The translations under genes and the position numbers were made by a program. Below are positions 1 through 6,340 of a stretch of 6,362 bases of DNA, piece by piece. The notes beneath the pieces are model-generated. The model made no database searches, had not been told where the DNA came from, and was given only the letters and a program-made list of their open reading frames with translations. Position 1 is the stretch's first letter, and every line of letters begins with the position of its first letter. Location of the stretch: the NCBI GenBank assembly GCA_027485005.1, contig JAIXRX010000059.1, positions 1 to 6,362 on the forward strand, given 5' to 3'. This stretch comes from Alphaproteobacteria bacterium (GTDB lineage: Bacteria > Pseudomonadota > Alphaproteobacteria > Rickettsiales > JAIXRX01).

Positions 1-707
1 ACGTGTATTTTGGTGAGCCACGCGGCGTAGAAACCCTGCCCGACGGCCGTTTGCGTGGTGTGAACACCATGGTTTATACCTCTGATGAAGTGGAGCGCAT
101 TGCGCGTGTGGGCTTTGAATTGGCGCGCAAACGCAGCAAAAAACTTTGCTCGATTGATAAAGCCAACGTGCTGGAATGCACGGAAATGTGGCGCAATGTA
201 GTGATTAAACTGCACGCGGCAGAATATGCAGACGTTGAACTTTCCCACATGTATGTGGACAATGCGGCGATGCAACTGGTGCGCAACCCTAAGCAATTTG
301 ACGTGGTGATTACTGGCAATATCTTTGGCGATATTTTGTCCGACATTGCTGCACAACTCACCGGCTCGCTTGGCATGTTGCCTTCCGCTTCCTTGGGTGC
401 AAAAACAGCCGACGGTAAGCAAGCCGGCCTTTACGAGCCTGTGCATGGCAGCGCGCCAGACATTGCAGGCAAAGGCATTGCCAACCCGATTGCGACTATT
501 TTGAGCGTGAGCATGATGCTGCGCTATAGCTTCGATTTAAAAGCGGATGCGGATTTGCTGGACGCAGCCATTGCGCAAGTGCTGGCGGACGGCTACCGCA
601 CAGCGGACATTATGCAAACTGGCAAAACTAAACTCGGCACATCTGAAATGGGTGACGCAATTTTAAAAACGCTGGAAACTTTAGCTGCCAAACAAAAAGC
701 AGCGTAA
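1..707 (+). CDS. leuB: 3-isopropylmalate dehydrogenase, C-terminal part (5' end cut by window edge)
   Basis: LeuB oxidises and decarboxylates (2R,3S)-3-isopropylmalate to 2-oxoisocaproate with NAD+, the third step of leucine synthesis, in the cytoplasm as a homodimer. The visible 234 residues begin inside the gene: the frame is open to base 1, and GTG at 3-5 is an internal Val just before the family motif YFGEPRG. About 135-140 N-terminal residues are missing. Catalytic Tyr (codon 6-8) and Lys (159-161, in DKANVLE) are present. So are the three metal-binding Asp (258-260 in MYVDN, 330-332 and 342-344 in NIFGDILSD), with the 24- and 4-residue spacing of Thermus IPMDH. The NAD-binding block EPVHGSAPDIAGKGIANP follows. 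These motifs, with YVDN and HGSAPDI, favour LeuB over isocitrate or tartrate dehydrogenase. The stop is TAA at 705-707. asd starts 30 bp downstream with no terminator between, so cotranscription is likely. Confidence 0.96.
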   Translation, partial: VYFGEPRGVETLPDGRLRGVNTMVYTSDEVERIARVGFELARKRSKKLCSIDKANVLECTEMWRNVVIKLHAAEYADVELSHMYVDNAAMQLVRNPKQFDVVITGNIFGDILSDIAAQLTGSLGMLPSASLGAKTADGKQAGLYEPVHGSAPDIAGKGIANPIATILSVSMMLRYSFDLKADADLLDAAIAQVLADGYRTADIMQTGKTKLGTSEMGDAILKTLETLAAKQKAA

Positions 708-737
708 CTGAATTTAGAAACATTAGGAAAACATCAT

Positions 738-1778
738 ATGCAAAAATATAAAGTAGCCATCGTGGGTGCCACTGGCAATGTGGGCCGTGAAATGCTGCAA
801 ATCCTGCACGAGCGCAACTTCCCTGTGTCGGAAGTGGTGGCGCTGGCCTCGCGTGATTCGATTGGCAAAGAAGTCAGCTTTGGCGATACCGACATTCTGA
901 AAGTGCAAGCGCTGGACGACTATGATTTTTCGGATACGGATATTGTGCTTTCTTCTGCGGGCGGCAATATCTCTGCGCGTTTCGCGCCGAAAGCGGCTGC
1001 CGCAGGTGCCGTCGTCATCGACAACACCTCCCATTTTCGTATGGACCCAGATGTGCCGCTGGTGGTGCCAGAAGTAAATCCTGAGGCGCTCAAAGATTTT
1101 GGCAAGAAAAACATCATTGCCAACCCGAATTGCTCAACCATTCAGATGGTGGTGGCGCTGAAACCGTTGCATGAAGTGGCAAAAATCAAACGCGTAGTAG
1201 TCAGCACCTATCAGTCGGTGTCTGGCGCAGGAAAAGACGCGATGGACGAGCTGTATGAACAAACCAAATCCATGTTTATGGGCAATGCGAAAGAGCCAAG
1301 CAAATTCACCAAACGCATTGCGTTTAACGTGATCCCGCATATCGACGTGTTCATGGATGATGGCTACACTAAAGAAGAATGGAAAATGATGGAGGAAACC
1401 AAGAAAATCCTCGATAAAAACATTCAAGTGGCAGCTACTTGCGTGCGTGTGCCGGTGTTTGTGGCGCATTCGGAATCCATCAATGTAGAATTTGAAAGCG
1501 AAATCACGGTGGAAGACGCGTTTGAGGTGTTTGAAGAAGCCGAAGGCATTGTACTCACGGATCGCCGCGAAAATGGTGGCTACAGCACCCCAGCAGAGGC
1601 CATTGGCCATGATGGCGTGTTTATCTCCCGCTTGCGCAAAGACCCAACGGTAAAATACGGCCTGTCTTTCTGGTGCGTCTCCGACAATCTGCGCAAAGGT
1701 GCGGCGCTCAACGCCGTGCAAATCGCCGAAGTCTTGATTCGTGACTACATGAAAGTCCCAAAAGCCAAAGCGGCATAA
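738..1778 (+). CDS. asd: Aspartate-semialdehyde dehydrogenase
   Basis: Asd reduces L-aspartyl-4-phosphate to L-aspartate-4-semialdehyde with NADPH, the branch-point step to lysine, diaminopimelate (peptidoglycan), threonine, methionine and isoleucine. It is a cytoplasmic enzyme. The 346-residue protein is full length for the family. Residues 6-16 (VAIVGATGNVG) are the Rossmann NADP-binding loop. The nucleophile is Cys132 in NPNCSTIQ. Gln159 in TYQSVSGAG matches the substrate-contact Gln. Arg237 and His244 (VRVPVFVAHSES) keep the seven-residue spacing of the E. coli substrate Arg and acid-base His. The ATG at 738 follows AGGA at 725-728 and is the natural start because the Rossmann strand begins five residues later. 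The gene follows leuB at 30 bp and is closed by the hairpin at 1791-1826. leuB-asd adjacency is common in proteobacteria. I see no defects. Confidence 0.98.
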   Translation: MQKYKVAIVGATGNVGREMLQILHERNFPVSEVVALASRDSIGKEVSFGDTDILKVQALDDYDFSDTDIVLSSAGGNISARFAPKAAAAGAVVIDNTSHFRMDPDVPLVVPEVNPEALKDFGKKNIIANPNCSTIQMVVALKPLHEVAKIKRVVVSTYQSVSGAGKDAMDELYEQTKSMFMGNAKEPSKFTKRIAFNVIPHIDVFMDDGYTKEEWKMMEETKKILDKNIQVAATCVRVPVFVAHSESINVEFESEITVEDAFEVFEEAEGIVLTDRRENGGYSTPAEAIGHDGVFISRLRKDPTVKYGLSFWCVSDNLRKGAALNAVQIAEVLIRDYMKVPKAKAA

Positions 1779-1790
1779 GGCAAAAATCTT

Positions 1791-1826
1791 AAAAACACCC
1801 ACCCCTCAAAAGGTGGGTGTTTTTTT
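1791..1826 (+). terminator. Intrinsic terminator after asd
   Basis: A perfect inverted repeat runs from 1791-1803 (AAAAACACCCACC) to 1812-1824 (GGTGGGTGTTTTT), enclosing an 8-nt loop. The GC-rich core is 9 bp, and a T run at 1820-1826 follows directly. It lies 12 bp past the asd stop codon and should end the leuB-asd transcript, separating it from the sdh operon. The A-run on the left arm means it could also work on the minus strand, but no minus-strand gene is seen to need it. Confidence 0.93.
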
Positions 1827-1881
1827 GCATCCCCCCTTAAAAATCATTCAAAAAAACATTTGCACTACTTGACGACAGAGC

Positions 1882-1918
1882 CTTTTTGTATCAAAAGCAT
1901 AACTATAAGATTTATAAC
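1882..1918 (+). promoter_or_regulatory. Probable sdh operon promoter region (-10-like boxes)
   Basis: The 111 bp from the asd terminator to sdhC (1827-1937) must contain the sdh promoter. Two -10-like hexamers stand out: TATAAG at 1904-1909 and TATAAC at 1913-1918, each 5 of 6 to TATAAT. The first would place a start near 1916, about 20 nt before the sdhC ATG. No good -35 lies 16-18 bp upstream of either. The T-rich stretch 1883-1888 is the best positioned. A fine TTGACG at 1869-1874 is 29 bp from the first box, which is too far. The exact promoter is therefore uncertain, and an activator-dependent promoter is possible. Confidence 0.35.
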
Positions 1919-1937
1919 ATTTCAAAAGAGACCGCTT

Positions 1938-2426
1938 ATGTCTTCTTCTCCTAAGGTCGAGCGCCCGCACATTGAACGCCCGCTTTCGCCTCACTTGCAA
2001 ATCTATCGCCCGCAAATCACCTCCGTGTTGTCCATCACGCACCGCGCCACAGGCGTGTTCATGTCGCTGGGTTCGCTGGTGTTGGTTTACTGGTTGTGGG
2101 CTGCGGCGTACTCCCCTGCCGCCTATGCCTGCTTAGAAAATTGCGGCAAAGGCATTTTCCTCAAAGTCGTTTTTGCGGGCTGGGTATTTGCTTTTTATTA
2201 TCATCTTGCCAACGGCATCCGCCATTTGTTTTGGGACGCTGGTAAAGGCTACAGTATTCCTGCGGCCACCCGCAGCGGCTTAGCCGTGGTTGCATTTGCC
2301 TTCATCATGACGGCGCTCACCTGGGGCTGCATCCTCACTCGCTCCCATGCGTCTGAAACACCTATTGCTTCAACTGAAAGCGTTACTATCACGACCGACG
2401 AAACCACTCCACAAGAGAGCAAATAA
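1938..2426 (+). CDS. sdhC: Succinate dehydrogenase cytochrome b556 subunit (membrane anchor SdhC)
   Basis: SdhC is one of the two inner-membrane anchors of complex II; with SdhD it binds haem b and ubiquinone. The 162-residue protein opens with a cytoplasmic segment containing RPLSPHLQIYRPQITSVLS. Ser32, His35 and Arg36 (SITHR) align with E. coli Ser27, His30 and Arg31 at the quinone site. His89 (YYHLANGIRH) aligns with haem ligand His84. Three hydrophobic helices lie near residues 38-57, 72-93 and 113-133. The ATG at 1938 is chosen because the family N-terminus begins there, with a weak purine-rich site (AAAAGAG, 1923-1929). A longer frame opening with TTG at 1860 would cover the promoter region. 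Residues 135-162 form a polar Ser/Thr/Glu-rich tail beyond the usual end, on the periplasmic side by the normal topology. The stop TAA overlaps the sdhD ATG by one base, suggesting translational coupling. Confidence 0.95.
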   Translation: MSSSPKVERPHIERPLSPHLQIYRPQITSVLSITHRATGVFMSLGSLVLVYWLWAAAYSPAAYACLENCGKGIFLKVVFAGWVFAFYYHLANGIRHLFWDAGKGYSIPAATRSGLAVVAFAFIMTALTWGCILTRSHASETPIASTESVTITTDETTPQESK

Positions 2427-2830
2427 TGTCGAAAAAACCTTCTCCCTACGTTCATCCCCTCGCCGCTGCACGTGGCCTTGGCAGTGCTAAATCTGGCACG
2501 CATCATTGGATTCTACAGCGCGTGACTGCACTCGTTTTGGTGCCTTTGTCCATCTGGTTTGCCTATACGCTCACTGGGCTTGTCGTCAGCGCTAAAGACG
2601 CAACAGATCTTGCCATATGGCTTGGAAATCCAGTTCACGCTATTGCGCTTTCTGGATTGCTGATTGCGCTTTTCTGGCACGCAACTTTGGGACTGCAAGT
2701 GGTGATTGAAGACTACATTCACTGCAATGCCACTAAATTCACCCTGCTGCTTGTCAGCAAAATCATCTGCTATGGCGCGGCATTGCTGGGCGTATTGTCA
2801 GTGGTTAAAATGCATTTCGGAATCGCGTAA
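2426..2830 (+). CDS. sdhD: Succinate dehydrogenase membrane anchor subunit SdhD
   Basis: This is the second membrane anchor of complex II, pairing with SdhC to hold haem b and the ubiquinone site and to dock SdhB. The 134-residue protein has three predicted helices at about 33-53, 70-93 and 107-129. His85 and Tyr97 (in HATLGLQVVIEDYIH) keep the 12-residue spacing of E. coli SdhD His71 (haem ligand) and Tyr83 (quinone contact); Asp96 corresponds to Asp82. The N-terminal GSAKSGTHHWILQRVTA block is typical of alphaproteobacterial SdhD. The start ATG at 2426 shares its A with the sdhC stop (TAATG), and the ribosome site AGAGAG lies inside the end of sdhC. sdhA follows after 13 bp. SdhD proteins are poorly conserved, so the call rests on this motif plus gene order, which together are secure. 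Confidence 0.95.
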   Translation: MSKKPSPYVHPLAAARGLGSAKSGTHHWILQRVTALVLVPLSIWFAYTLTGLVVSAKDATDLAIWLGNPVHAIALSGLLIALFWHATLGLQVVIEDYIHCNATKFTLLLVSKIICYGAALLGVLSVVKMHFGIA

Positions 2831-2843
2831 GGACGAGCATATC

Positions 2844-4637
2844 ATGACGCAATCTTATCAAATTCAAGACCATCATTATGATGTTGTGGTGGTAGGCGCT
2901 GGTGGTGCAGGTTTGCGCGCCACGTTCGGTATGGCGCAAGCAGGTCTTTCAACCGCCTGTATCTCTAAGGTTTTCCCTACCCGCTCACACACCGTGGCAG
3001 CACAAGGGGGGATTTCTGCTGCTTTGGGCAATATGTCCGAGGATGATTGGCGCTGGCATTTTTATGATACCATTAAAGGTTCGGATTGGTTGGGTGACCA
3101 AGACGCGATTGAATATATGTGTAAAAATGCTGCCGATGCAGTGATTGAGCTTGAGCATTACGGCGTGCCCTTTTCGCGCACTAAGGAAGGTAAAATTTAT
3201 CAGCGTCCATTTGGTGGGATGACCACGCAATATGGTGAAGGCCCTCCCGCTTTACGCACCTGTGCTGCCGCTGACCGTACCGGACACGCTATTCTGCATA
3301 CGCTTTACACGCAAGCGCTGCGTCACCAAGCGCAATTCTTTATCGAGTATTTTGCCCTTGATTTGTTGATGGACGAAGAAGGTGTATGCCGTGGTGTGAT
3401 GGCATGGAATTTAGACGATGGTACGATGCATCGCTTCCACGCTCACCAAGTGGTGCTTGCCACGGGTGGTTATGGCCGTGCTTATTTCTCCTGTACCTCT
3501 GCTCACACCTGCACAGGTGACGGCGGCGGTATGGCGGTGCGCGCAGGCCTTCCATTGCAAGACATGGAATTCGTACAATTCCACCCCACAGGCGTTTACG
3601 GCTCGGGCTGTTTGATTACTGAGGGTTCACGTGGTGAAGGCGGATATCTTGTGAATTCCGAAGGCGAACGTTTCATGGAACGCTATGCACCCCATGCAAA
3701 AGATCTTGCTTCGCGTGACGTTGTTTCCCGTGCGATGACCATTGAGATTCGTGAAGGTCGTGGCGTTGGGCCAAACAAAGACCATATTTATCTACATTTG
3801 GACCATCTTGATCCTGAGATTTTGCATGCGCGTTTGCCAGGCATTTCTGAAACTGCAAAAGTTTTTGCCGGTGTGGACGTGACCAAGCAACCGATTCCTG
3901 TGATTCCTACGGTACACTACAACATGGGCGGTATCCCGACTAATTATCATGGTGAAGTGGTAACGAAGCGTGATGGTAACCCAGACAGCGTAGTGCAAGG
4001 CTTGATGTCGATTGGTGAAGCTGCGTGTGTGTCGGTGCATGGCGCTAATCGCTTAGGTTCGAACTCATTGCTCGATTTAGTGGTGTTTGGTCGTGCGGCA
4101 GCGCACCGCGCCAAAGAAACAGTTAAGCCAGGGGCGCCGCATAAACGCTTGAACGCGTCTGTGTCTGACGCGATTATGTCGCGCTTTGATGGTATTCGTA
4201 ATGCCAATGGCAATACACCAACCTCAGAGATTCGTAAAAACATGCAAGCGCATATGCAAAATTATGCGGCTGTTTTCCGCGAAGAGAAAACGCTCAAAGA
4301 AGGTTCTGAGCAAATGAAAAAAGTCTGGAATTCTTTCAGTGATTTGAAAGTGAAGGACCGTGGTTTGGTGTGGAACAGCGACCTAGTGGAAGCATTGGAG
4401 CTAGACAATTTGCTTTCACAAGCCGTGATAACCGTAGACTCTGCGCTTAACCGCAAAGAGAGCCGTGGTGCCCATGCGCGTGAAGATTTCGGGGAACGTA
4501 ATGATGCCGAATGGATGAAGCATAGCTTGGCATGGATCGACGGCAAAGGCAACACCACCATCGATTACCGCCCAGTGCACATGAACACTTTGACCGACGA
4601 TGTGCAAGCCATTCCACCGAAAAAGCGGAGCTACTAA
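2844..4637 (+). CDS. sdhA: Succinate dehydrogenase flavoprotein subunit SdhA
   Basis: SdhA is the catalytic subunit of complex II on the cytoplasmic face: it oxidises succinate to fumarate using covalently bound FAD. The 597-residue length is usual for alphaproteobacteria. GAGGAGLR at 18-25 binds the FAD dinucleotide, and His49 in RSHTVAAQGG is the covalent flavin attachment site. Substrate-site residues align with E. coli His242, Thr254/Glu255, Arg286, His354 and Arg399: here His247 (FHPTG), Thr259/Glu260, Arg291 (SRDVVSR), His358 (HYNMGG) and Arg403 (NRLGSNS). The C-terminus PPKKRSY is like the mitochondrial and alphaproteobacterial proteins. Keeping both the SDH-type motifs and partner genes argues against fumarate reductase. 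The ATG at 2844 is chosen: AAGGACGAG (2829-2837) precedes it and the family N-terminus starts there. An in-frame extension to 2706 would overlap most of the sdhD 3' end. The M48 protease gene begins 3 bp after its stop. Confidence 0.98.
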   Translation: MTQSYQIQDHHYDVVVVGAGGAGLRATFGMAQAGLSTACISKVFPTRSHTVAAQGGISAALGNMSEDDWRWHFYDTIKGSDWLGDQDAIEYMCKNAADAVIELEHYGVPFSRTKEGKIYQRPFGGMTTQYGEGPPALRTCAAADRTGHAILHTLYTQALRHQAQFFIEYFALDLLMDEEGVCRGVMAWNLDDGTMHRFHAHQVVLATGGYGRAYFSCTSAHTCTGDGGGMAVRAGLPLQDMEFVQFHPTGVYGSGCLITEGSRGEGGYLVNSEGERFMERYAPHAKDLASRDVVSRAMTIEIREGRGVGPNKDHIYLHLDHLDPEILHARLPGISETAKVFAGVDVTKQPIPVIPTVHYNMGGIPTNYHGEVVTKRDGNPDSVVQGLMSIGEAACVSVHGANRLGSNSLLDLVVFGRAAAHRAKETVKPGAPHKRLNASVSDAIMSRFDGIRNANGNTPTSEIRKNMQAHMQNYAAVFREEKTLKEGSEQMKKVWNSFSDLKVKDRGLVWNSDLVEALELDNLLSQAVITVDSALNRKESRGAHAREDFGERNDAEWMKHSLAWIDGKGNTTIDYRPVHMNTLTDDVQAIPPKKRSY

Positions 4638-4640
4638 AAC

Positions 4641-5459
4641 ATGACCTTTAACGCGCGTCTTTTTTGTTCGGCAGTTGCTGTTTTGGCGTTAGTATCCTGC
4701 GCTAAGCCTGTCACGCAAGCGCCAAATGTCAGCAGTGCTGAGCTTGCACAAGAGCGTGCCGTGCATGAGGCTGCAGTGAATGCCTCTGGTAAAGGTGGTA
4801 GCACCGCCCTTCCTGCGGATTACAACCGAAATGCCTATATGGCTCGCTTGAAACCAATGGCAGATCGCATCAGCAATGCAGCCGCCCCTTATTGTCAATC
4901 CCTGCGGACGAATTGCCGCTATAACTTCGCCCTCGACAAAGACGAGGCACCGCTTAACGCTTATGCAGATGGCAAGAATGTGGTGATTTCTCCCGCGATG
5001 ATGGCCTTTGCCAGCAATGATAATGAGCTGGCATTGGTGGTAGCACATGAAATGGCGCACAATATCCTCACTCACCCGGGTAAAACCCAACAAAACGCTA
5101 TGACAGGAATGCTTGGTGGCACGGTGCTGGATGCGCTACTTAGCTCGCAAGGCCTTAATACAGGCGGCCAACTCGGTAAACTTGGCGCCCAACAAGGCGT
5201 GCTTCGCTACTCGCAAGACTTTGAGCGAGACGCAGATTATTTAGGCATCTACATTGCTAAAACCGCAGGTTATGACGTGAGTAACGCGCCAAACTTCTGG
5301 CAACGCATGTCGGTGAATAATCCGCAAGCGGTGTATATTGCACAAAGCCATCCTTCTAACCCCGAGCGTTCGGTGTTGCTGCGTAAAGCGATTGCCGAAA
5401 TTGAGAGCAAACAACAATCAGGCCAACCGCTGATGCCAGCACTACGCCCTAAAAACTAA
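4641..5459 (+). CDS. M48-family zinc metalloprotease, predicted lipoprotein
   Basis: This is a predicted envelope zinc endopeptidase of 272 residues. Residues 1-20 are a lipoprotein signal: a basic start, a hydrophobic core and lipobox LVSC with Cys20 as lipid site. Residue +2 is Ala, so outer-membrane sorting is plausible. The M48 domain spans about 65-255. It has NAYADGKNVVISPAMM near 106-121, the zinc motif His136-Glu-Met-Ala-His140, third ligand Glu195 in FERDADYLG (Asp199 conserved), and the family block HPSNPER at 237-243. Cys85 and Cys92 could form a periplasmic disulfide. No PDZ or TPR region is present, so it resembles the short LoiP/YcaL type rather than BepA. Known relatives degrade misassembled envelope proteins; the substrate here is unknown. 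It lies 3 bp after sdhA, its ribosome site GGAG (4627-4630) being inside sdhA, and 29 bp before sdhB. This is an unusual place in an sdh operon. All catalytic residues are intact. Confidence 0.93.
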   Translation: MTFNARLFCSAVAVLALVSCAKPVTQAPNVSSAELAQERAVHEAAVNASGKGGSTALPADYNRNAYMARLKPMADRISNAAAPYCQSLRTNCRYNFALDKDEAPLNAYADGKNVVISPAMMAFASNDNELALVVAHEMAHNILTHPGKTQQNAMTGMLGGTVLDALLSSQGLNTGGQLGKLGAQQGVLRYSQDFERDADYLGIYIAKTAGYDVSNAPNFWQRMSVNNPQAVYIAQSHPSNPERSVLLRKAIAEIESKQQSGQPLMPALRPKN

Positions 5460-5478
5460 CATAATAAAAAACAAAATC

Positions 5479-5483
5479 GGAGA
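5479..5483 (+). promoter_or_regulatory. Strong ribosome binding site of sdhB
   Basis: GGAGA sits 5 nt before the ATG at 5489 in an otherwise A-rich 29-bp gap. It fixes the sdhB start, and it means sdhB can be translated independently of the protease gene in front of it. Confidence 0.75.
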
Positions 5484-5488
5484 CCTCC

Positions 5489-6286
5489 ATGGCCGAATTT
5501 ACTCTACCCAAAAACTCAAAGCCAACTAAAGGCGAAGTGTTTAAAGCAAAAGATGGTGCGAAACGCGTAAAGGCTTTTAACATTTACCGCTGGGACTCTG
5601 CGGATGTTGACGCGGACGGCAAAGTAAAGAACCCGCGCATCGACCGCTTTGAAGTGGATTTGGACGATTGCGCGCCAATGGTGCTTGACGCGCTAATTAA
5701 AATTAAAGACGAAGTCGATAGCTCGCTCACCTTCCGTCGCTCGTGCCGCGAGGGTATCTGCGGTTCTTGCGCCATGAACATTGATGGCACCAATACGCTG
5801 GCATGCTTGAAGCCGATTGACGAAGTAAAAGGCGATATCGATATTTATCCATTGCCGCACATGCCAGTGGTGAAAGATCTGGTACCAGATTTGAAACATA
5901 TCTACGCTCAATATGAATCGATCAAGCCTTGGTTGCAAACACAGTCGGCTGCGCCTAGTAAAGAGCGCCTTCAAAGCCCTGAAGACCGCGAGAAATTGGA
6001 TGGTCTGTATGAGTGTATCTTGTGCTTTTGCTGCTCCACTTCCTGCCCAAGCTATTGGTGGAATGGCGACCGCTATTTAGGCCCAGCGATTCTATTGCAA
6101 GCATACCGCTGGATTATTGATAGCCGTGACGAATTCACCGGCGAGCGTTTGGACGATCTAGAAGATCCATTCAAACTTTACCGCTGTCACACCATCATGA
6201 ACTGCGCCAAAACCTGCCCGAAAGGCTTGAACCCGGCCAAAGCCATTGGCGAAATCAAGCAATTGATGGTGGAACGCAGCCTTTAA
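5489..6286 (+). CDS. sdhB: Succinate dehydrogenase iron-sulfur subunit SdhB
   Basis: SdhB carries electrons from the SdhA flavin through three Fe-S clusters to ubiquinone at the membrane anchor, on the cytoplasmic side. The 265-residue length is usual for alphaproteobacteria. The N-terminal ferredoxin domain holds the [2Fe-2S] ligands Cys86, Cys91, Cys94 (CREGICGSC) and Cys106. The C-terminal domain holds the [4Fe-4S] ligands Cys176, Cys179, Cys182 and Cys243. The [3Fe-4S] ligands are Cys186, Cys233 and Cys239. His234 and Trp190/Trp191 near the quinone site are kept. The block from STSCPSYWWN to TCPKGLNP is strikingly like mitochondrial SDHB. Phe180 stands between two ligand cysteines where Ala is usual. 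The ATG at 5489 is supported by GGAGA at 5479-5483. It is the last gene of the operon, 29 bp after the M48 gene, and is followed by the terminator at 6305-6340. Confidence 0.98.
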   Translation: MAEFTLPKNSKPTKGEVFKAKDGAKRVKAFNIYRWDSADVDADGKVKNPRIDRFEVDLDDCAPMVLDALIKIKDEVDSSLTFRRSCREGICGSCAMNIDGTNTLACLKPIDEVKGDIDIYPLPHMPVVKDLVPDLKHIYAQYESIKPWLQTQSAAPSKERLQSPEDREKLDGLYECILCFCCSTSCPSYWWNGDRYLGPAILLQAYRWIIDSRDEFTGERLDDLEDPFKLYRCHTIMNCAKTCPKGLNPAKAIGEIKQLMVERSL

Positions 6287-6304
6287 TTAGTGCAGATTTT
6301 AGAC

Positions 6305-6340
6305 AACAAAAAAGGGAGCTAAAAAGCTCCCTTTTTTGTT
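6305..6340 (+). terminator. Intrinsic, probably bidirectional terminator after sdhB
   Basis: A perfect 16-bp inverted repeat pairs 6305-6320 (AACAAAAAAGGGAGCT) with 6325-6340 (AGCTCCCTTTTTTGTT) around an AAAA loop. The GC-richer core is GGGAGCT/AGCTCCC, flanked by A6 on the left and T6 on the right, so it can terminate on either strand. It begins 18 bp after the sdhB stop codon and ends the sdh operon. Confidence 0.95.

Noticed and set aside
3..5. GTG as a start codon for leuB
   Set aside because: It is the Val directly before the catalytic YFGEPRG motif. The bases before it fit a codon ending in AC (for example Asp, as in LeuB proteins with a TGDxYFG motif), so the gene continues off the window.
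1134..1802. 222-codon open frame on the minus strand
   Set aside because: It lies opposite asd, which has complete catalytic motifs. Its translation is His- and Phe-rich with no family features, as expected for the antisense of a real gene, and it runs through the terminator.
1831..1836. Run of six C as a phase-variable tract
   Set aside because: It is too short and lies upstream of the likely promoter boxes in a housekeeping operon. Nothing else suggests slipped-strand switching.
1869..1874. TTGACG as the -35 of the sdh promoter
   Set aside because: No -10-like hexamer lies 15-19 bp downstream; the nearest good one is 29 bp away.
1860..1937. N-terminal extension of sdhC to a TTG at 1860
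   Set aside because: It would add 26 residues without family similarity, cover the likely promoter boxes, and has no ribosome site. The ATG at 1938 matches the SdhC N-terminus.
2706..2843. 46-codon upstream extension of sdhA
   Set aside because: It overlaps most of the sdhD 3' end in another frame. SdhA homologues begin near the ATG at 2844, which has its own ribosome site.
5479..5488. GGAG/CTCC inverted repeat over the sdhB ribosome site
   Set aside because: The loop would be only two bases, which cannot form a stable RNA hairpin, so sequestration of the ribosome site is unlikely.
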